Of a stretch of DNA of 64,000 nucleotides, positions 61,494 to 64,000 are shown piece after piece. The stretch lies in the NCBI RefSeq assembly GCF_042033325.1, contig NZ_CP160095.1, one strand, 5' to 3'. This DNA is from Sneathia sanguinegens. Its GTDB lineage: Bacteria; Fusobacteriota; Fusobacteriia; Fusobacteriales; Leptotrichiaceae. Below the pieces are notes generated by a model that was not told the DNA's origin, made no database searches, and saw only the letters and a program-made list of their open reading frames with translations. Within the stretch, counting starts at the first letter, position 1; the number at the start of each line of letters is the position of its first letter. Made by a program: the position numbers and the translations under genes.

Positions 61494-62069
61494 ATGGAAA
61501 ATATGGAAAAAGAAATTTTAAAAAATGTTGAAAAATCAAAGGATAGATTAGCAAATATTTTATATGAAAGAAATCAATTTTTAGGTATATATAAAGAAAG
61601 AGTTTTAGTAGCACTTACTGAGGAGGAAGTGAAAGAAAAGCTTATATATCCAGAAGTTAAAAAAGCTTTAGAAAAAGTTATAGCAACAAAAATGGTATTA
61701 ACAAGAAGAGTAGATATGAAATATTTAAAAAAATATATAAATTTAGCTAATATGTATAAAGTAGACTGTAAAATAGTCGATGGTTTATCTTATGTTGGTA
61801 ATATCAGTCTTGTTGTATCAGCCGATGATGCTGTGGATATAAAAAGAAACCCTATAGTAAAATCAAGGCTAGAGATAATAAAAGATAGAGGAATGCCTTT
61901 GGCTTATTATGATGCCTTAGGTAAAAAAGTTAGTAAGAGATATTTAAAAATTATAAAAAAATTGTTACCTGAATTACTTGATCAATATAAAGAGTTAACA
62001 TTTTTTGATAAATTATGTGGAGAAAAATGCCCTTTGGAGGAAAAATTAGGAGGAAAAATATATGGTTGA
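61494..62069 (+). CDS. YueI-like DUF1694 protein
   Basis: The product has 191 residues from an ATG with a weak ribosome site. RTNFLGIYKERVLVALT-like start (NQFLGIYKERVLVALTEEE), KVDCKIVDGLSYVGNISLVV and AYYDALGKKVSKRYLKII match the YueI family, known from Firmicutes, function unknown. It overlaps murA by 8 bases. Confidence 0.75.
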   Translation: MENMEKEILKNVEKSKDRLANILYERNQFLGIYKERVLVALTEEEVKEKLIYPEVKKALEKVIATKMVLTRRVDMKYLKKYINLANMYKVDCKIVDGLSYVGNISLVVSADDAVDIKRNPIVKSRLEIIKDRGMPLAYYDALGKKVSKRYLKIIKKLLPELLDQYKELTFFDKLCGEKCPLEEKLGGKIYG

Positions 62070-63330
62070 TGGATTTATAATAACTGGAGGAAAACCCTTA
62101 AATGGTACTATAGAGGTAAGTGGAGCTAAAAATGCGGCATTGCCAATAATTATAGCAACTTTAATAGAAAAAGGAGAATATTTATTAAAAAATGTTCCTA
62201 ATTTATCAGATATTAGAGTTTTATTTAAGTTATTAGAATCTTTGGGACTTAAAGTAGAAAAAAAAGGTGAACATGAATATAAAATCATAAATGATGGAAT
62301 AAAAAATAATAAAGCCGAGTATGAGATTGTAAAAAAAATGAGAGCCTCATTTTTAGTAATGGGACCTATGGTAGCAAATTTAGATGAAGCAATAATATCT
62401 TTGCCAGGGGGATGTTCAATAGGTTCAAGACCAGTTGATTTGCATTTATTTGGATTTGAAAAATTAGGTGCAAAAATAGTACAAGAACATGGTTATGTAT
62501 ATGTGGACTCTAGTAATTTAAAAGGTGACGATATAGTTTTAAGTTTTCCATCTGTCGGAGCAACGCAAAATCTATTAATAGCAGCTACAAAAATTAAAGG
62601 TACTACTAGAATTATAAATGCAGCAAAAGAACCAGAAATAGTTGATTTAGGGAAGTTTTTAATTAAAATGGGAGCTAAAATTAAAGGTTTAGGAACTGAT
62701 GAAATTACAATAGAAGGTGTAGAAAAATTAAAAGCTGTTGAATATGAAATTATGCCTGATAGAATAGAAGCAGCTACTTATGTAATAGCTTCACTTATTA
62801 CTGATGGACAAATATATATAAAAAATGCAAATATAGAAGAATTAGGTATATTTAAATCGCAACTTAAATCTATGGGAGTGAGATTTGAAAAGAAAGATAA
62901 TATATTGAAGGTTATAGGAAAAGTAAAGGACTTAAAACCAGCAAATATTATAACAATGCCTCATCCAGGTTTTCCTACAGATGTTCAAGCACAAACTATG
63001 CTATTATTAGCATTAATAAAGGGAAAAAGCGAAATAGAAGAAACAGTTTTTGAAAATAGATTTATGCATGTAGCAGAATTTAATAGAATGGGTGCTAATA
63101 TAAAGATTCATCATAATACTGCAATTATAGAAGGTGTGGATAGCTTAGGTGGAGCAGATGTTATGGCATCGGATTTAAGAGCTGGTGCAGCCCTTGTTTT
63201 AGCAGGATTAATTGCTAGAGGTCAAACTAGACTTAATAGAATTTATCATGTTGATAGAGGTTATGAAAAATTAGAAGAAAAATTAATTAAATTAGGAGCA
63301 GATATAAAAAGAGAGAAATTTGATATATGA
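62062..63330 (+). CDS. murA: UDP-GlcNAc 1-carboxyvinyltransferase
   Basis: The product has 422 residues. First committed step of peptidoglycan synthesis, transferring enolpyruvate from PEP. Catalytic Cys, the fosfomycin target, in GGCSIGSRPVDLHLFG; N-terminal LNGTIEVSGAKNAALPII; C-terminal DLRAGAALVLAGLIARG and HVDRGYE. Full length. Overlaps rlmB by 4 bases. Confidence 0.95.
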   Translation: MVDGFIITGGKPLNGTIEVSGAKNAALPIIIATLIEKGEYLLKNVPNLSDIRVLFKLLESLGLKVEKKGEHEYKIINDGIKNNKAEYEIVKKMRASFLVMGPMVANLDEAIISLPGGCSIGSRPVDLHLFGFEKLGAKIVQEHGYVYVDSSNLKGDDIVLSFPSVGATQNLLIAATKIKGTTRIINAAKEPEIVDLGKFLIKMGAKIKGLGTDEITIEGVEKLKAVEYEIMPDRIEAATYVIASLITDGQIYIKNANIEELGIFKSQLKSMGVRFEKKDNILKVIGKVKDLKPANIITMPHPGFPTDVQAQTMLLLALIKGKSEIEETVFENRFMHVAEFNRMGANIKIHHNTAIIEGVDSLGGADVMASDLRAGAALVLAGLIARGQTRLNRIYHVDRGYEKLEEKLIKLGADIKREKFDI

Positions 63331-64000
63331 AAAAGATAATAGGTGTAAATCCAATAATTGAAGCTATACATGCTGGAGAAAATATAGATAAAATCGAAAT
63401 ATTTTCTAATATAAAAAAAGATAATATAAGAAATTTACTAGGGCTTGCAAGTAAAAAAAATATTAAAATATATTATACAAAAAAAAGAGAAAATAATTCT
63501 CAAGGAGTAGTAGCATATCTTTTAGAATATAACTACTATGTTACATTAGAACAATTCTTGGAAAAAGAATTAATAAAAGATAAATCAACAATAGTTGTAT
63601 TAGATCAAATTCAAGATCCAAGAAATTTTGGGGCTATAATTAGATCTTGTGAATGTTTTGGCGTTAAAGGTATAATCATACAAGATAGAAATAATGTTAA
63701 AGTTACTGAAACAGTAATAAAAACATCAGCAGGTGCTATAGAATATGTTGATATAATACAAGTTGTTAATATATCTCAAGCATTAGATAAATTAAAAAAA
63801 TATGGTTATTTCATATATGCTACAGCTGGAGAAGCAAAGATTAATTATAATAGTGTAAATTATGCAGATAAATCTGTGCTTGTTGTTGGTAATGAAGGTG
63901 ATGGAATAAGAAAAAAAGTTAGAGAACATAGTGATATGATAGTTAAAATACCATTGAAGGGTAAAGTTAATTCATTGAATGTTTCAGTAGCAACAGGTAT
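63327..64000 (+). CDS. rlmB: 23S rRNA 2'-O-ribose methyltransferase (RlmB/TrmH family), cut by window end
   Basis: 224 residues are visible; the gene continues past the window. The N-terminal substrate-binding domain (IIGVNPIIEAIHAG, SQGVVAYLLEY) and the SPOUT domain with VLDQIQDPRNFGAIIRSCEC, TSAGAIEYV, VVGNEGDGIR and SLNVSVATG show an RlmB-type enzyme, which methylates G2251 in E. coli. The assignment to RlmB rather than another TrmH-family member rests on the N-terminal domain. Confidence 0.88.
   Translation, partial: MKKIIGVNPIIEAIHAGENIDKIEIFSNIKKDNIRNLLGLASKKNIKIYYTKKRENNSQGVVAYLLEYNYYVTLEQFLEKELIKDKSTIVVLDQIQDPRNFGAIIRSCECFGVKGIIIQDRNNVKVTETVIKTSAGAIEYVDIIQVVNISQALDKLKKYGYFIYATAGEAKINYNSVNYADKSVLVVGNEGDGIRKKVREHSDMIVKIPLKGKVNSLNVSVATG

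Noticed and set aside
1..64000. CRISPR arrays, rRNA operons and complete insertion sequences with intact transposase
   Set aside because: I looked for regularly spaced repeats, conserved rRNA stretches and DDE or HUH transposase motifs and saw none; only recombinase fragments are present.

Overview
The window is a strongly AT-rich bacterial chromosome segment. A secretin, an outer-membrane-type beta-barrel with a signal peptide, and a VgrG-like spike point to a diderm cell. WhiA, a class II fructose-bisphosphate aldolase, L-lactate dehydrogenase, EIIA-Glc, and the very low GC suggest a fermentative member of the Fusobacteriota, most likely Leptotrichiaceae (Sneathia/Streptobacillus/Leptotrichia-like). 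The taxonomic placement is inferred from gene content; there is no rRNA in the window.

Left part (1-16.5 kb): a visibly more GC-rich, Firmicutes-flavoured graveyard of mobile elements. It holds a tandem pair of homologous nuclease-like proteins (411-1929), a 3' fragment of a rumA/rlmD-type rRNA methyltransferase, a CD1845-family ICE membrane protein, a SAP-like protein, a decayed sugar O-acetyltransferase, two copies of a cassette (broken YhcG-type nuclease plus a membrane protein), an ABC-F ribosomal-protection gene behind a serine-recombinase remnant, a MerR/PLDc_N pair, a KilA-N protein cut at its 5' end, the wreck of an ICE LtrC-like gene, a serine recombinase whose catalytic domain is missing, and further internally deleted genes. 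Several copies of the rumA coding motif HVETVVLMSR, each followed within a few codons by a stop, look like attachment-site scars from successive integrations. A 30-bp direct repeat brackets the cassette. A NUDIX hydrolase, a GNAT protein and a TetR-controlled membrane operon follow.

Middle part (17.7-38.9 kb): core genes. EIIA-Glc, a MATE exporter, whiA, serS, a GH25 lysozyme, fba, a small exporter and ybaK are on the plus strand. A long minus-strand run carries an RsmC-like methyltransferase, GNAT, truA, a HAD phosphatase, a GspE/PilB-type ATPase, tsaC, prs, glmU, ldh and an orphan ABC ATPase. Then come a small XRE regulator, a nucleoside phosphorylase, an amino-acid permease, and a TPP riboswitch driving a ThiXYZ-type pyrimidine/thiamine precursor importer.

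Right part (39-64 kb): a five-gene plus-strand cluster of three unknown proteins, a VgrG-like spike and a 1012-residue protein carrying a PAAR-like DUF4280 domain and a C-terminal peptidoglycan hydrolase, followed by a beta-barrel protein. This is the strongest candidate for a poorly described system. Next are an acid phosphatase, a frameshifted glycerate kinase, tyrS and a TrxB-like reductase. An eight-gene type IV filament/type II secretion operon (pilins, prepilin peptidase, PilN/PilO-like proteins, a short secretin, PilC/GspF) has no ATPase of its own; the only candidate motor gene is about 23 kb away at 27605-28642. Then follow a proline iminopeptidase, a TPR-DUF4037-DUF4125-EIIC cluster, a YueI-like protein, murA and the start of rlmB. 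I found no tRNA, rRNA or CRISPR array.
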